Shown: positions 8,668 to 16,075 of the stretch, in pieces
How positions within the stretch are numbered: the first letter of the stretch is position 1
Layout: each line of letters opens with the position of its first letter
DNA from: Bacillota bacterium
GTDB lineage: Bacteria > Bacillota > Clostridia > Oscillospirales > Acutalibacteraceae
Reading direction: 5' to 3'
Assembly (NCBI GenBank): GCA_023410445.1
Contig: JAEYPT010000005.1
Span: 38,954-102,953 of the forward strand
DNA length: 64,000 nucleotides
Program-made: the position numbers and the translations under genes
Notes under the pieces: generated by a model
Database searches by the model: none
What the model saw: only the letters and a program-made list of their open reading frames with translations
Told to the model about the DNA's origin: nothing

Positions 8668-10128
8668 TTGGAGGAAAGCATCGGACTTGGAAAAAATCTG
8701 ACCATGCTGACGGACTTTTATGAAATCACCATGGCAAACGGATATTTTTCAAGCGGCTGCGGAGAAACGCCTGTCTATTTTGATATGTTCTTCCGCGAAG
8801 TACCGGACGGGGGCGGATTCGCCATTATGGCCGGCGTACAGCAGGTGGTGCAGTACCTGCAGAACCTGAAATTTACGAAGCGGGATATTGAATATCTGCA
8901 TGCCTGCGGCATTTTTAAGGAAGAATTTATCCGCTACCTTGCGGAGTTTCATTTTTCCTGCGACGTATGGTCCGTACCGGAGGGAATGCCGATTTTTCCG
9001 GGAGAGCCGATCGTTACGGTGCACGGCCCGGCGATGCAGGCGCAGCTTCTGGAGACCATGATTTTGCTGACGGTCAACCACCAGAGTCTGATTGCCACCA
9101 AGGCGAACCGTATCTGCCGTGCGGCGCAGGGCCGGCCGGTCATGGAGTTCGGTTCTCGGCGGGCGCAGGGCGCGGACGGGGCGATCCTGGGCGCAAGGGC
9201 GGCCTATATCGGCGGCTGCTGCGGCACGGCATGCACCCTTACGGATCGGGACTATGGGGTCCCGGCGCTTGGAACCATGGCGCACAGCTGGGTGCAGCTG
9301 TTCCCCTCCGAGCTGGAAGCTTTCCGCGCCTATGCGTGCGAGTATCCTCAAAGCTGCACGCTTCTGGTGGATACTTATAATGTATTGAAATCTGGAATTC
9401 CGAACGCGATTCAGATTTTCCGCGAAGAGGTGGTTCCGCGTGGCTTCCGCCCGGCGGGTATTCGCATTGACTCCGGAGATATCACCTATCTTTCCCGAAA
9501 GGCTCGGAAAATGCTTGATGACGCCGGATTCCCGGATTGCAAGGTCTGCGCTTCCAATTCCCTGGACGAATACATCATTCGGGATATGCTTATGCAGGGG
9601 GCCTGCGTGGACAGCTTCGGCGTTGGCGAGCGGATGATTACCTGCTCCAGCCATCCGGTATTCGGCGGGGTGTACAAGCTCAGCGGGGTGGAAAAGGAAG
9701 ACGGCACCATTATTCCGAAAATCAAAATCAGTGAGAATGTTTCCAAGATTACCACACCGGGCTTTAAACGGCTGTGGCGGCTTTACGATCTGGACAGCGG
9801 CAAGGCAATCGCGGATGTGATCACGCTGAACGACGAAGTGATCGACGACACCAAGCCCTATGAGATTTTCGACCCGGATTTTGTCTGGAAGCGGAAGGTT
9901 ATCACGAATTTCCGCGCCGTTGATATCCGCACCCGGCTGTTCTATGAGGGCCGGTGCGTCGCCCCCAAGCGTGACCTCAAAGAGATCCGCACCTACTGTG
10001 CACAGCAGGTGGACACGCTCTGGGACGAAGTGAAGCGCTTTGAAAATCCGCATCACTATTATGTGGACCTATCCCCGCGGCTCTGGGACCTGAAAAGTCG
10101 CATGATTTCGGAAGAATCGTTCACCTGA
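8668..10128 (+). CDS. pncB: Nicotinate phosphoribosyltransferase
   Basis: The 486-residue protein converts nicotinate and PRPP to nicotinate mononucleotide, the first step of the Preiss-Handler NAD salvage pathway. Family landmarks are LTMLTDFYEITMANGYF at the N-terminus, EFGSRRAQGADGA (phosphoribosyl region), DTYNVLKSGIPNA, GIRIDSGDI and SFGVGERM. The open frame extends upstream to 8440. I prefer the TTG at 8668, because GGGGAG lies 9 nt before it and family members begin at about this point; the ATG at 8659 touches the ribosome site and the next ATG is at 8704. Monocistronic, followed by rnpB on the same strand. Confidence 0.93.
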   Translation: MEESIGLGKNLTMLTDFYEITMANGYFSSGCGETPVYFDMFFREVPDGGGFAIMAGVQQVVQYLQNLKFTKRDIEYLHACGIFKEEFIRYLAEFHFSCDVWSVPEGMPIFPGEPIVTVHGPAMQAQLLETMILLTVNHQSLIATKANRICRAAQGRPVMEFGSRRAQGADGAILGARAAYIGGCCGTACTLTDRDYGVPALGTMAHSWVQLFPSELEAFRAYACEYPQSCTLLVDTYNVLKSGIPNAIQIFREEVVPRGFRPAGIRIDSGDITYLSRKARKMLDDAGFPDCKVCASNSLDEYIIRDMLMQGACVDSFGVGERMITCSSHPVFGGVYKLSGVEKEDGTIIPKIKISENVSKITTPGFKRLWRLYDLDSGKAIADVITLNDEVIDDTKPYEIFDPDFVWKRKVITNFRAVDIRTRLFYEGRCVAPKRDLKEIRTYCAQQVDTLWDEVKRFENPHHYYVDLSPRLWDLKSRMISEESFT

Positions 10129-10135
10129 CCGCGCC

Positions 10136-10164
10136 TTGACTTTTCCGGCGCGATCGGGTACAAT
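10136..10164 (+). promoter_or_regulatory. Sigma-A promoter of rnpB
   Basis: TTGACT (10136-10141), a 17-bp spacer and TACAAT (10159-10164) lie 12 bp upstream of the predicted 5' end of RNase P RNA, which is where a transcription start would fall. Confidence 0.85.
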
Positions 10165-10175
10165 AGCATCACATT

Positions 10176-10519
10176 GCGAGCAGGCTGGACAGCCGCGGAC
10201 GCAGCGCGAAAGTGCGCGCCCGAGGAAAGTCCGAGCTCCACAGGGCGGAATAACGGCTAACGGCCGCCGGGGGCGACCCCAGGGAAAGTGCAACAGAGAT
10301 ATACCGCCGCATTTGCGGTAAGGATGGAAAGGCGGGGTAAGAGCCCACCAGCGCGCGGGAGACCGCGCGGCTCTGCAAACCCTATTCGGAGCAACACCGC
10401 AGAGGGACATGATGCGCCTGCCCGGCGCGTCCCGAGAAGGTGGCATTGAGCTGAGGCGGTAACGCCCGGCCAAGATAGATGGTTGTCCAAGACAGAACTC
10501 GGCTTACAGGCCTGGTCGC
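10176..10519 (+). ncRNA. rnpB: RNase P RNA, bacterial type A
   Basis: This is the catalytic RNA that trims tRNA 5' ends. Conserved blocks appear in order: GAGGAAAGTCCGAGCTC, the ACAGGGCGG segment, ACAGAGATATACCGCC, and near the 3' end AGATAGATGG followed by ACAGAACTCGGCTTACAG. The ends were set by the P1 helix: GCGAGCAGGC at 10176 pairs with GCCTGGTCGC ending at 10519, with one mismatch. The type A architecture is the common one in clostridial cluster IV; Bacillus uses type B. Confidence 0.95.
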
Positions 10520-10528
10520 ATTTATATG

Positions 10529-10558
10529 AAAATCCCCGCCTTGCAGGCGGGGATTTTT
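10529..10558 (+). terminator. Terminator of rnpB
   Basis: A 13-bp stem (10529-10541 with 10545-10557) has a 3-nt loop and an immediate T-run. Confidence 0.9.
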
Positions 10559-10639
10559 CTGTCTTCTTGGCGATTCTATAAATTCTTTACATAGTAACAA
10601 AGATTCGGGAAAAATAGTACCGAGAGAGGACGGTTTCAT

Positions 10640-10882
10640 GTGAAGAATTTAGTAACTGTTTTGATTGAAATCTGTGTTCTAATTACAATCACTGGCTTCG
10701 GAATTGATACCGGCCATAATTTTGATCGGGCCTTTGTATCATCACGGATGGATTCGCCATCAGATGAAATCCAATCAGACAAGATACCTTCAAAAGAGTC
10801 GGCAACAGCGTATAAAATAATTAACGGCCGAATCGATGATTATAATAGAACCAATTTACAATTTTTAACTGAATCTTATTAA
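10640..10882 (+). CDS. Small hypothetical protein with N-terminal hydrophobic segment
   Basis: The 80-residue ORF begins with GTG behind GAGAGGA at a somewhat long distance. The first 20 residues (LVTVLIEICVLITITGFGI) could be a signal peptide or a membrane anchor. The rest is polar, Asp/Ser/Asn-rich and has no recognisable motif. A good terminator follows directly at 10895, which supports a real transcription unit. I do not recognise it. Confidence 0.45.
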   Translation: MKNLVTVLIEICVLITITGFGIDTGHNFDRAFVSSRMDSPSDEIQSDKIPSKESATAYKIINGRIDDYNRTNLQFLTESY

Positions 10883-10894
10883 TTATTGATAAGT

Positions 10895-10924
10895 AAAACC
10901 CCCGCCTTGCATGGCAGGGGTTTT
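10895..10924. terminator. Bidirectional terminator
   Basis: The stem AAAACCCCCGCC with GGCAGGGGTTTT has one bulge and T-runs on both strands. It lies between the small ORF and the convergent hydrolase gene. Confidence 0.8.
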
Positions 10925-10948
10925 ACAGTCTTGGGGTCGAAAAGTGAC

Positions 10949-11929
10949 TTAGGAGTTCCCAGCTTTTTGCTCCAGATTTTGGATACCGCTCAAGGCCTGA
11001 AAAAAGAGCTCCGGCTGATCGACCATCGCCAGGTGGCGAGCGTCCGGAATCACATACTTCTTTTTTCGCGGCGCCGAAATCTCTTCAAAGTACTTTTCCG
11101 CAATGGTGTAGGGCGCCTGCCAGTCGTCCCCGCCTAAAACATAATAAACCGGAACGCGGTATTCCCTCGGTTCTTCCCATAGGTTAAAATTGCAAAGGAA
11201 CGGGTACACTCCCTGATTCGCTTTGTAAATCTTCAGGAAAGCGGAGCAGTCGGAGAGCCGGAAAATGGGACTTTTCCTTGCTTCATTTAGAATCGGCAGA
11301 AAGGCATCGCCGGAAAGCCCGTATTTTGTCTGAAGCTTTCGGACCCGGTTGATTTTTTTCAAAAACGCCTGATCGAAGGAAATCTTCTCCCCGGGGTATA
11401 CCCCGATGGCTTCCAGTTTTTTCAGAGACCTTCGGTCCCCGGCCCGCGTGATCAGTTCCCGGACCCGGCCGTAACCAACCTGTTCGTTTTCCGTCATGTT
11501 GATGACCTGACCGGTGCCGATATAGTACGCAATATCCTCCGGATGCTTTTGCACGAAGGCCGAACCGAAAACACTTCCCCAGGAATGCCCAAGCAGAACG
11601 ATTTTCTGCTTGTGATACTTTTTCTTTAAGTATTGAATGACTTCGTTTAAATCTTGAAGCATCAGCTCAATCGTGGGGAGCTTGTCGGGATTCCGGGTCA
11701 GCGTCTTTCCGGCGCCGCGCTGATCCCAGTGCACCAGTGTGAAAATTTTGGTCCACTGTTCCTCATAGAGATGGGCGAACAGAGACTCCGCGGAGCCGGG
11801 GCCTCCGTGCAGAAACAGCAGTACCGGATTTTCCTCCTTCGTTCCCAGATGGTACAGGAACTGTTCAATTCCGTTAATCGGGACGTATTCCCGAAGATCA
11901 ATGGCTTTTTTCGTTTGCTTTTTCATCAT
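10949..11929 (-). CDS. Alpha/beta hydrolase, proline iminopeptidase-like
   Basis: The 326-residue protein has the oxyanion segment HGGPGS (residues 41-46), WDQRGAGK (the iminopeptidase-type loop), the nucleophile elbow GHSWGS (Ser116), an Asp in LGGDDWQAP and the His in DARHLAMV. These match peptidase family S33. No signal peptide, so it is cytoplasmic. The start is the ATG at 11927-11929 behind GAAAGG; the longer frame to 12061 has no ribosome site. It overlaps the upstream MarR gene by 32 bp, so the two are co-transcribed and the regulator probably controls it. Confidence 0.85.
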   Translation of the reverse strand: MMKKQTKKAIDLREYVPINGIEQFLYHLGTKEENPVLLFLHGGPGSAESLFAHLYEEQWTKIFTLVHWDQRGAGKTLTRNPDKLPTIELMLQDLNEVIQYLKKKYHKQKIVLLGHSWGSVFGSAFVQKHPEDIAYYIGTGQVINMTENEQVGYGRVRELITRAGDRRSLKKLEAIGVYPGEKISFDQAFLKKINRVRKLQTKYGLSGDAFLPILNEARKSPIFRLSDCSAFLKIYKANQGVYPFLCNFNLWEEPREYRVPVYYVLGGDDWQAPYTIAEKYFEEISAPRKKKYVIPDARHLAMVDQPELFFQALSGIQNLEQKAGNS

Positions 11930-12512
11930 GACCCGACCTTTCCGTTCGGATAACGCTTTGATCGGCTGTGTCATGCGCTCTTCGGTCACTGAATTTTTGA
12001 ATGGCCTGCAGTTGGGAGTCGGTAAATCCGTCTTCTGTACCGTACGGAACAGCTTCCTCAAACCCGTCCTGCTCGTTTCCGTCGAACCGATACAGCTTTT
12101 TAAGCAGGTTCCAGAAAGTTTTCAACTCTTCCGCAGAGAACTCGTGGAAAACATCCGCGAAATAGTCGAGGGAAAGCTCACAGTTTGCCATAAGAGCTTC
12201 CCTTCCAGCCGGCGTTATGCCAACGTTTACGGCACGTTTGTCTGTTTCACTCGGCGCGGCTGCAAGATACCCCTTTTTCTCCATGACAGAGACAAGCTGT
12301 TTCACGCTCTGTTTGGTGGTGCCCAGCTTCTTGGCAATGCTGTTCAGCGTCGTCCGATCCTCGGGCAGGTGAATGATCGCGATCATCACCATGATCTGCC
12401 GGACGGTCAGCTTTTTGAAAAATTGATCGCCCGCCGCCTGCAGCTTGTTGGTAACGGAGAATAAGGTGCTCAATGACTGCTCCATCAAAAACAGTTCCTG
12501 AAAAGCGTCCAT
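11898..12512 (-). CDS. MarR-family transcriptional regulator
   Basis: The 204-residue protein has a winged-helix core at about residues 35-130: LTVRQIMVMIAII, then the recognition helix TTKQSVKQLVSVMEKKGYL, then the wing with DKRAVNVGITPAG. A C-terminal extension of about 60 residues is longer than usual for MarR proteins. It is first in an operon with the S33 hydrolase. Two matching inverted repeats around its own promoter suggest autorepression. Confidence 0.87.
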   Translation of the reverse strand: MDAFQELFLMEQSLSTLFSVTNKLQAAGDQFFKKLTVRQIMVMIAIIHLPEDRTTLNSIAKKLGTTKQSVKQLVSVMEKKGYLAAAPSETDKRAVNVGITPAGREALMANCELSLDYFADVFHEFSAEELKTFWNLLKKLYRFDGNEQDGFEEAVPYGTEDGFTDSQLQAIQKFSDRRAHDTADQSVIRTERSGHDEKANEKSH

Positions 12513-12532
12513 GACAGTTCCTCTTTCAGAAC

Positions 12533-12591
12533 GACAATATATTGTCTTTATTAGTTATACTGCTTCTTTTTCTAATTGTCAATATACTGTC
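12533..12591 (-). promoter_or_regulatory. MarR operon promoter with two operator-like repeats
   Basis: On the minus strand TTGACA (12582-12577), 17 bp and TATAAC (12559-12554) form a near-consensus promoter. A perfect 14-bp palindrome GACAATATATTGTC covers 12533-12546, close to the transcription start. A second, imperfect copy GTCAATATACTGTC (12578-12591) contains the -35 box. A dimeric repressor bound to both would block the promoter. Confidence 0.75.
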
Positions 12592-12626
12592 TATTTTTAA
12601 TTTTAAATATTTGTTCCTTGATGAGA

Positions 12627-13232
12627 TTACCCCATCAGGTACTTATAAACCGCGTCGACCCCTTCACCGAGGATACGTTCGGTTTCAATATCATTGTTTC
12701 CGTAAACGATCTGGTCGACAATGGCACTGATCATATGAAAGGTGACAATTACAGCGGCGTCGGGATCGTTTACGCGAAGGTATTGTTTGGAGGACTCAAA
12801 ATAATTCCGCATTTCCCCAAGCGTAATTTTCTGTTGTCCCCTCAGAATAGCTGCCACTTCGGGCTTCGAATAGCTTAGAATCGTCTGCTCCCGGCTGAAC
12901 TCCTTTGTGGAGAGATGGACCCGAATCAGCCCCTCCAGAAAGTTCCGCAGCCATGCTTTGGGCTCGGACAGGCAAGCGTTCAGGTCGACGCACAGCTCCC
13001 GGTATACCTTGGTGAAGGAAGCGTTGTGCCGGTCCAGAATTTCCAGAAGAATCGTATCCTTGTTTTTAAAATAGGAATAAAGGCTGCCGATGGAAACGTC
13101 GGCGGCTTTGGCAATATCGTTTGTTGTGGTGTTGTAGTAGCCGTCTTTGCAAAAAAGGCGATAGGCCGCCTCCAGAATCTTTTCTTTTGTCTCCATGCTC
13201 CGCTTTTGCTGCGGTTCCCGGACTTGATCCAT
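12627..13232 (-). CDS. TetR/AcrR-family regulator
   Basis: The 201-residue protein has an N-terminal TetR HTH: KEKILEAAYRLFCKDGYYNTT, then NDIAKAADVSIGSLYSYFKNKDTIL. An all-helical ligand/dimer domain follows. The start is ATG 13232 behind GGGAG with 9-nt spacing; the TTG three codons upstream is too close to that site. It is divergent from an SDR oxidoreductase gene, with twin operators in between, so that gene is the likely target. Confidence 0.88.
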   Translation of the reverse strand: MDQVREPQQKRSMETKEKILEAAYRLFCKDGYYNTTTNDIAKAADVSIGSLYSYFKNKDTILLEILDRHNASFTKVYRELCVDLNACLSEPKAWLRNFLEGLIRVHLSTKEFSREQTILSYSKPEVAAILRGQQKITLGEMRNYFESSKQYLRVNDPDAAVIVTFHMISAIVDQIVYGNNDIETERILGEGVDAVYKYLMG

Positions 13233-13284
13233 ATTCTTCAACTCCCATCTTAATTTTACCGGTCGAGCAGGAGTTTGTCAATAA

Positions 13285-13353
13285 ATATGAGCAAATACTC
13301 GCTTTCATATTGACAAAGAGATTATTCTCTTTATAATATGAGTAAAAGCTCAT
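13285..13353 (+). promoter_or_regulatory. SDR promoter flanked by twin TetR-type operators
   Basis: TTGACA (13310-13315), 16 bp and TATAAT (13332-13337) make a strong promoter for the SDR gene. The motif ATGAGYAAAWRCTCR occurs on both sides, at 13287-13301 and 13338-13353, the second as a palindrome ATGAG-N6-CTCAT. The spacer itself is a near-palindrome (AAAGAG with CTCTTT). Confidence 0.75.
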
Positions 13354-13375
13354 GTTGTAAAGGGGGATTCATCAT

Positions 13376-14104
13376 ATGAATGGGAAAAAAGCGATTATTA
13401 TCGGAGCGACTTCCGGGATGGGAATGGAAACCGCGACGCTTCTTTCAAAAGAAGGCTATGAGGTCGGGCTGGCGGGCCGCAGGGAAGATCGGTTGTTTGC
13501 GCTTCAGAAGGAGCTTCCGACAGGGGCGCATGTCAAAAGGATCGACGTCACCAAGCCGGAGGAAGCGATTCCGGCCTTTGAGGCTTTAGTAGAGGAAATG
13601 GGCGGTCTGGATGTCGCTGTGCTCTGTTCCGGCGTCGTACGGCCCAATTACGAACTGGATTGGGAAAAAGAACAGGAAACGGTCGATACGAATGTTATGG
13701 GGTTTGCCGCAATGGCAAACGTCGCGGCGCGTCAGTTTGTCAAACAGGGACACGGACACCTTGTCGGAATCTCCTCAACCTCCGCTTTGGTTTACAGCGA
13801 CCGGAGCAACGCGTACTGTGCGTCCAAAGCTTTCATTTCCAATTACCTGCGGGGGCTTCGGATTCTGCTTGCAAAGGCAAGTCCCGATATTTTTGTTACG
13901 GAGGTGCTTCCCGGTTGGGTTTATACTGAAATGACGCAGAATGCCGACAAGTCAAAAATATTCTGGGCATCCACCGCAGCACAGGCGGCTTTCCAGATCG
14001 GTGACGCGATTCGAAAGAAAAAGCGGAAAATTTACATTTCACGGCGCTGGCGTTTGCTTGCCTGGATGCTCGCTCTGCTCCCGGAACGAATGAGAATCAA
14101 ATAA
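13376..14104 (+). CDS. Short-chain dehydrogenase/reductase (SDR)
   Basis: The 242-residue classical SDR has a Rossmann motif GATSGMG at residues 11-17, a structural motif in the VLCSGVV strand (NAG type, altered), a catalytic Ser in SSTSALV and YCASK (Tyr and Lys of the active site). The likely reaction is NAD(P)H-dependent reduction of a carbonyl; the substrate is unknown. The C-terminal end (WRLLAWMLALLPERMR) is hydrophobic, as in membrane-associated SDRs. It sits behind the twin-operator promoter, so the TetR neighbour probably regulates it. Confidence 0.9.
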   Translation: MNGKKAIIIGATSGMGMETATLLSKEGYEVGLAGRREDRLFALQKELPTGAHVKRIDVTKPEEAIPAFEALVEEMGGLDVAVLCSGVVRPNYELDWEKEQETVDTNVMGFAAMANVAARQFVKQGHGHLVGISSTSALVYSDRSNAYCASKAFISNYLRGLRILLAKASPDIFVTEVLPGWVYTEMTQNADKSKIFWASTAAQAAFQIGDAIRKKKRKIYISRRWRLLAWMLALLPERMRIK

Positions 14105-14250
14105 ACTGTTTTTCGCCCTCCATGAGAGGGCCTTTTTATTGCGTGCAGTATCTTGCCGTTCCGGTCGGGCATCTTGACCCGGAACGGTTGCTTTGCCGTG
14201 CCCGATTCCCTATAATCGTAATCAGAGCGGAGGAAGAAGGAGGCTTGCCC

Positions 14251-14688
14251 TTGAAACTGAGCGTGAAGAAGGACCCGGAGGCGATCGAGACGGAAATCTC
14301 GGTCCGGTGCTCCGGGGTGGACGGAAGGCTGGAACGGCTGATCCATTATATCAGCCAGTATACCTATACGTTTCAGGCAAAAACGGAGACCGGGGTCTGC
14401 TTTGTTCCGGCGGAGGACGTTTGCTACATCGATTCCGTCGACGGCAAAACCTTTCTGTATTTAACGGAAAAGGTGCTCGGCTGCGCGGACAGCCTTGCGG
14501 AGCTGGAGGGGAAGCTGGCGGATTCCACCTTTGTGAGGATCAGTAAGAACTGCATCGTCAACGTAGCCTATCTGCAGCAGGTCAATCCGCTCTGGAATCA
14601 CCGTCTGGAGGCGGTGCTGACCAGCGGAGAAAAGCTGATTGTCACACGGCATTATATTGAAAGCCTGAAAGAAAAGGTATTGGATTAG
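14251..14688 (+). CDS. LytTR-domain DNA-binding regulator
   Basis: The 145-residue protein has a short N-terminal part and a C-terminal LytTR domain: VCFVPAEDVCYIDSVDGKTFLYL, then SLAELEGKL, then FVRISKNCIVNVAYLQQV and KLIVTRHYIESLKEKV. No receiver domain is present. The start is TTG 14251 behind AAGGAGG at 7-nt spacing. Stand-alone LytTR regulators next to DUF3021 membrane proteins are a recurrent Firmicutes pair, in which the membrane protein is thought to restrain or sense; that pair is present here. Confidence 0.88.
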   Translation: MKLSVKKDPEAIETEISVRCSGVDGRLERLIHYISQYTYTFQAKTETGVCFVPAEDVCYIDSVDGKTFLYLTEKVLGCADSLAELEGKLADSTFVRISKNCIVNVAYLQQVNPLWNHRLEAVLTSGEKLIVTRHYIESLKEKVLD

Positions 14689-14698
14689 GAGGGGCACC

Positions 14699-15115
14699 AT
14701 GAAAATCCTGTTCAACATGCACGTGACACGGGCCGCCGTCACGTTCTCCCTGTCGGTTGCCGTCGTCGCCGCGATTAATCTTCTGGGGGGGCATCCGCAG
14801 GTCGACTACGTCTTTTTATATGAAGTCATGGGAATGATCGCCGCTTTGGAGGGAATCGACTGCCTGATTGCAAAATTACAGTTCAAAACCCGATTTGCTT
14901 ACACGGCATGCGAATTCGTCGTCATGTACGCTGTCTATCTGGCCTGCGCCTATCTGGGACACTGGTTCGGTTACCGACTTGAAAATTTTGTGATCTGCAC
15001 CGTGCTGTTTCTGGCATTGTTCGTTCTGATTCACTGGTCCTATCATATGGCGCTGAAGAACGACGCGGACACGATTAACCGGAGACTGACGGAAAAAAAG
15101 GAAAGAAGGAATTAA
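14699..15115 (+). CDS. DUF3021-type membrane protein
   Basis: The 138-residue protein has four predicted membrane helices, for example AAVTFSLSVAVVAAINLL, FVVMYAVYLACAYLG and FVICTVLFLALFVLIHW, and a charged C-terminus. Position 10 bp after a LytTR gene, length and topology match DUF3021 proteins. It probably acts with the regulator as a two-gene LytTR regulatory system. Confidence 0.8.
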   Translation: MKILFNMHVTRAAVTFSLSVAVVAAINLLGGHPQVDYVFLYEVMGMIAALEGIDCLIAKLQFKTRFAYTACEFVVMYAVYLACAYLGHWFGYRLENFVICTVLFLALFVLIHWSYHMALKNDADTINRRLTEKKERRN

Positions 15116-15116
15116 T

Positions 15117-15725
15117 TTGGAACCTATTTTTGGAAGCACCTATTTTCCGGGGACTGTTTTGCAGAGTGTATTTAACGTTGCTTTTTGTATCTGGGTTTTT
15201 ACAGAGATTGCAGTTCTTGCGGTCACCGCAGTCAGGGGGAGGAAGGGTGCCCAAGAGAGGACAAAAAGCGACCGCTGCTCCATGCTGCTGATCGCAATTG
15301 GGGTTTTTCTTGCCGTTGCGGTGAATCCGGTCCTGATTTTGAAATTCCGATTCGTGCTGCCGCTTCCGCTTTTTTGGGCGGGCATCGCACTCATGGCGCT
15401 GGGCCTTTTCCTTCGCGTGTACTCCGTGTGGATTTTGGGGCGCTGCTTCACGCCGACGGTTCAGGTTGCTTCGGGGCAGAAAATTGTGCAAACCGGCCCA
15501 TATGGTTATATCCGCCATCCGTCTTATGCGGGGAGCATACTCGCTATTTTCGGTATTTCCGTTGCCTTCCGTTCACCGCTTGCCATTCTGGCAGCTTTGC
15601 TGATTCTGGGGGTCGTTTACGGATACCGGATCAGGATCGAAGAAAAGGTTCTGGAAGAAAGCTTCGGCCCCGAGTATCAGGAGTACGAAACCCATACGTG
15701 GAGACTGGTTCCGTATGTTTGGTAA
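15117..15725 (+). CDS. Isoprenylcysteine carboxyl methyltransferase-like membrane protein
   Basis: The 202-residue membrane protein has about five helices and the family signature GPYGYIRHPSYAGSI, followed by RIRIEEKVLEESFGPEYQEY. Bacterial members methylate unknown substrates, often small or lipid-linked molecules, using SAM. The start is TTG 15117 behind GAAGGAA, one base after the DUF3021 stop, so the three genes form one operon. Confidence 0.82.
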   Translation: MEPIFGSTYFPGTVLQSVFNVAFCIWVFTEIAVLAVTAVRGRKGAQERTKSDRCSMLLIAIGVFLAVAVNPVLILKFRFVLPLPLFWAGIALMALGLFLRVYSVWILGRCFTPTVQVASGQKIVQTGPYGYIRHPSYAGSILAIFGISVAFRSPLAILAALLILGVVYGYRIRIEEKVLEESFGPEYQEYETHTWRLVPYVW

Positions 15726-15851
15726 TCCATAAGTTTATGGGAAGAAATGAAATCGAAAAGAGGCGCGATTACAAAGGCTTTTAATCGATGGATAAAAAAT
15801 TCTATCGCTGCAGCTTGCTTTCATAAATCAATCTCTGCGCCATTTATATAC

Positions 15852-15891
15852 AAAGGGACGGCCTGCCATAACAGCGGGCCGTCCCTTTTGA
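15852..15891 (+). terminator. Terminator of the LytTR operon
   Basis: A long stem AAAGGGACGGCC with GGCCGTCCCTTT (15852-15888) ends in a T-run. The 126 bp before it and the 110 bp after it hold no gene that I can see. Confidence 0.85.
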
Positions 15892-16002
15892 TATAGGAAG
15901 ATATGTGAAAACTTGTAATCAATAAAATGATCCGGCCCTGCCGGCGTTTTCCGTTGCCGCAGGAAAAAATCCGGCTGTTCGGCCTTCCTCAATAGACCCG
16001 TC

Positions 16003-16046
16003 AAAAAAGCGTGTATTCTCCCCCTCTGCAGGAAAAGAATACACGC
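16003..16046 (-). terminator. Terminator of glnN
   Basis: An 11-bp perfect stem (16009-16019 with 16036-16046) is followed leftward by six T (16008-16003). Confidence 0.9.
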
Positions 16047-16075
16047 CGTTGTGTATCGATTGACGGGAGTAAATT

